Source: Bacteriovoracaceae bacterium (GTDB taxonomy: Bacteria > Bdellovibrionota > UBA1018). Taken from it: DNA of 8,090 nucleotides. Location of the stretch: the NCBI GenBank assembly GCA_023250755.1, contig JAHFAC010000073.1, positions 1-8,090 of the forward strand, written 5' to 3'. How positions within the stretch are numbered: the stretch's first letter is position 1; every line of letters begins with the position of its first letter. This document shows positions 6,810 through 8,090 of the stretch, piece after piece. The translations under genes and the position numbers were made by a program. The notes beneath the pieces are model-generated. The model was given only the letters and a program-made list of their open reading frames with translations. It was not told the origin of the DNA and ran no database searches.

Positions 6810-6813
6810 ATGA
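6784..6813 (+). CDS. nine-codon leader ORF overlapping the orn start
   Basis: ATG at 6784 opens a short frame reading MRLIKWVRP and stops at a TGA that overlaps the orn ATG as ATGA. It has the better ribosome-binding site of the two: AAAGGG (6773-6778) five bases upstream, while orn has only GGTGAG at three bases' distance. Translation of orn by ribosomes finishing this leader is plausible. The peptide itself may have no function. It could also be chance, since the frame is very short. Confidence 0.35.
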   Translation: MRLIKWVRP

Positions 6814-7334
6814 AAAATTTCTTCTGGATTGATCTTGAAATGACCGGTCTTGACGAAAAAGTCGACCATATCCTTGAAATTGCCGTAGTAGTCACCGATC
6901 TGGATCTCAATCCGGTCGAAGAATACCAGCGCGTGGTCTTCCAGCCGCCTGAAGTGCTCACAGCCATGAACAGTTGGTGCAAAAAACACCATGGTGAAAG
7001 CGGACTAACGGCTGCAGTCCCTCAGGGAATCCCTTTGGCAACGGCCGACGCCGAGCTTTTGGCTTTGGCCAACAAATATTTCTCCAAAAAAGACAAAGTC
7101 GTCCTGGCCGGCAACTCCGTTGGAAACGACCGCCGCTTCGTGGACAAATACCTGCCTCAATTAGCCGGACGCCTCCACTATCGCTTGATCGACGTCAGCT
7201 CCTTCAAAGAGGTTTATAGAGAAAAATACAAGTTAAAGTTCGAAAAAGCCAATGCCCACCGAGCTAAAGACGATATTTATGAATCGATCCGAGAACTGAA
7301 ATTTTATCTTTCGTTTGTCAAACTCCCTGCTTAG
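6810..7334 (+). CDS. orn: oligoribonuclease (3'-5' exoribonuclease, DEDDh family)
   Basis: Cytoplasmic exonuclease that finishes RNA decay by cutting di- to short oligoribonucleotides (including pGpG from cyclic di-GMP) to mononucleotides. The 174-residue product is close to the usual ~180. Catalytic residues of the DEDDh set are in place: D8 and E10 in FFWIDLEMTGLD, D107 in GNSVGNDRRFVDKYLPQL, and H150 plus D155 in AHRAKDDIYES. The NSWCKKHHGESGL segment (54-66) and HYRLIDVSSFKEV (123-135) also match Orn. ATG 6810 gives the same N-terminal length as known Orn proteins; GTG 6798 in the same frame would add four residues and has no better site. The start overlaps the leader ORF stop as ATGA. 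It is the first gene of a cluster with the deaminase, 32 bases apart, suggesting a shared role in nucleotide turnover. Confidence 0.95.
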   Translation: MKNFFWIDLEMTGLDEKVDHILEIAVVVTDLDLNPVEEYQRVVFQPPEVLTAMNSWCKKHHGESGLTAAVPQGIPLATADAELLALANKYFSKKDKVVLAGNSVGNDRRFVDKYLPQLAGRLHYRLIDVSSFKEVYREKYKLKFEKANAHRAKDDIYESIRELKFYLSFVKLPA

Positions 7335-7342
7335 AATCCTCC

Positions 7343-7376
7343 TTATTTTATGAAATCACTTATTTTATGAAATCAC
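7343..7376 (+). repeat. perfect 17-bp tandem duplication over the deaminase start
   Basis: TTATTTTATGAAATCAC occurs twice head to tail, at 7343-7359 and 7360-7376. Each copy contains ATGAAATCAC. The second ATG (7367) begins the deaminase. The first (7350) begins a six-codon frame, MKSLIL, ending in TGA at 7368-7370, which overlaps the second ATG. A recent duplication is the simplest explanation, because the copies are identical. Confidence 0.9.
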
Positions 7377-7822
7377 GACCTAGCTTTGAAAAAATCTACC
7401 TGGATCTAGCAAGAAACCTTGCGGCACGCTCCACTTGCTCCCGCCTCAAAGTGGGAACCGTCATCACCACCACTGACTTCAGAAAAGTCCTTGCCGTCGG
7501 CTATAACGGAAATGCGACCGGGCTCCCCAACCAATGCGATCGCACCGAACCCGGGAATTGCGGATGCCTCCATTCTGAAGAAAATGCGGTGATCAACTGT
7601 GACTCGCCTCGGTACGTCGAAAAAATCGTCTTTGTGACTCACCTTCCTTGTGCTCAATGTGCAAAACGCCTCATCAATCTCGGAAACGTAAAGGCCGTCT
7701 ATTATGGGGAGGACTACCGGATTCGGGATTCACTCGACCTTTTTCGCTCAGTCGGGATTCGCATTGAAGCACTCGAAATTTCCGATAAAAATCTCAAAGA
7801 GACAAAGAGAATATCCAGATGA
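7367..7822 (+). CDS. dCMP/cytidine deaminase-family protein
   Basis: Zinc-dependent deaminase, most like dCMP deaminases that make dUMP for dTTP synthesis; 151 residues, normal length for the short forms. The zinc ligands are H69 in CLHSEENAV, with E71 as the proton shuttle, and C95 and C98 in THLPCAQCAKRL. Preceding them are STCSRLKVGTVI (22-33) and VLAVGYNGNATGLPNQC (41-57), a typical substrate-loop arrangement, and NVKAVYYGEDYR (107-118) follows. The last 15 residues are basic and variable. There is no ribosome-binding site of standard form, and the start is in a duplicated 17-base unit, so initiation may depend on ribosomes from orn or on the AT-rich leader. The stop overlaps the next gene as ATGA. 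A tRNA or other cytidine-type substrate cannot be excluded; dCMP is the likeliest on the GYNG and PCxxC pattern. Confidence 0.85.
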   Translation: MKSRPSFEKIYLDLARNLAARSTCSRLKVGTVITTTDFRKVLAVGYNGNATGLPNQCDRTEPGNCGCLHSEENAVINCDSPRYVEKIVFVTHLPCAQCAKRLINLGNVKAVYYGEDYRIRDSLDLFRSVGIRIEALEISDKNLKETKRISR

Positions 7823-8090
7823 AAATAAAGCCCCATTTGAGCCTTTTATTTTTTCTTTCGACAACGCTCCTACTCATCTCCGGTTGCTCGACGGGACTGC
7901 GCAAGAACAGCGCCTCACCGCAAACTCAGAGTCTAAAAACCGGAGGCGAAATTGCAGAAAACCCCTCACATCGTGCGCTCAGTCGTGACGCTGCTGCAAT
8001 CCGCGCCAGGCAAATTTTCCATGTAGCCTATGGCCTTTGGTTTGACGTGGATGCCACACATGAAGATTTCCGCGGAAGAACCGTCATTCA
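7819..8090 (+). CDS. lipoprotein, possibly an M1-family metallopeptidase, 3' end outside the window
   Basis: Only the first 90 codons are present. MKIKPHLSLLFFLSTTLLLI is followed by SGC, a lipoprotein signal: lysines at 2 and 4, hydrophobic core 7-20, lipobox I20-S21-G22-C23. Serine at +2 suggests sorting to the outer membrane. A low-complexity polar linker rich in Ser, Gln and Thr (24-48) precedes a conserved-looking part, RARQIFHVAYGLWFDVDATH then EDFRGRTVI. That V-Y-L-dV-x-F-G-I pattern resembles the N-terminal beta-domain of M1 peptidases (aminopeptidase N), but the HEXXH active site would be downstream and is not visible. Start codon overlaps the deaminase stop (ATGA). Peptidase identity is tentative; lipoprotein status is firm. 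Confidence 0.65.
   Translation, partial: MKIKPHLSLLFFLSTTLLLISGCSTGLRKNSASPQTQSLKTGGEIAENPSHRALSRDAAAIRARQIFHVAYGLWFDVDATHEDFRGRTVI

Overview
The window looks like chromosome of a Gram-negative, deltaproteobacterium-like organism, plausibly of the Bdellovibrionota/Oligoflexia type. Three things point there. The translation factor is an EF-G of the class related to mitochondrial EF-G1, known from spirochaetes, planctomycetes and deltaproteobacteria. An Orn-type oligoribonuclease, typical of proteobacteria, is present. There is also a probable outer-membrane beta-barrel protein and a lipoprotein. The lineage is an inference; no rRNA or marker phylogeny was possible here. Base composition is moderate and no mobile element, CRISPR array, tRNA or rRNA is visible.

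Left part (1-3025, + strand): the nearly complete 3' portion of a glycogen-debranching-type amylo-alpha-1,6-glucosidase, followed by an unrecognised exported protein with beta-barrel character. Middle (3070-4176): two small toxin-antitoxin loci placed back to back and transcribed outward. On the minus strand is a HigB/HigA-type pair whose antitoxin is intact and whose toxin gene is broken by a stop codon and a frameshift. On the plus strand is a BrnT/BrnA-type pair whose antitoxin is intact and whose toxin survives only as a C-terminal remnant. An 18-bp perfect palindrome sits just before the HigB-like start and overlaps a candidate promoter. Neither toxin was visible as a normal gene; both were found by reading alternative frames next to the antitoxins.

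Right part: fusA (4339-6447, minus), a 362-base divergent intergenic region, then a compact plus-strand cluster. The cluster holds oligoribonuclease (orn), a dCMP-deaminase-family protein, and the start of a lipoprotein whose N-terminus resembles M1-family peptidases. Orn and the deaminase both act in nucleotide turnover. The deaminase and lipoprotein genes overlap by ATGA, and orn has a nine-codon leader ORF that overlaps its start in the same way. A perfect 17-bp tandem duplication covers the start region of the deaminase.

The main points of interest are the two decayed toxin genes beside intact antitoxins, the strong palindrome, the mitochondrial-like EF-G standing alone outside a str operon, and the leader and duplication structures in the orn cluster. 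I did not find convincing evidence of an entirely new system.
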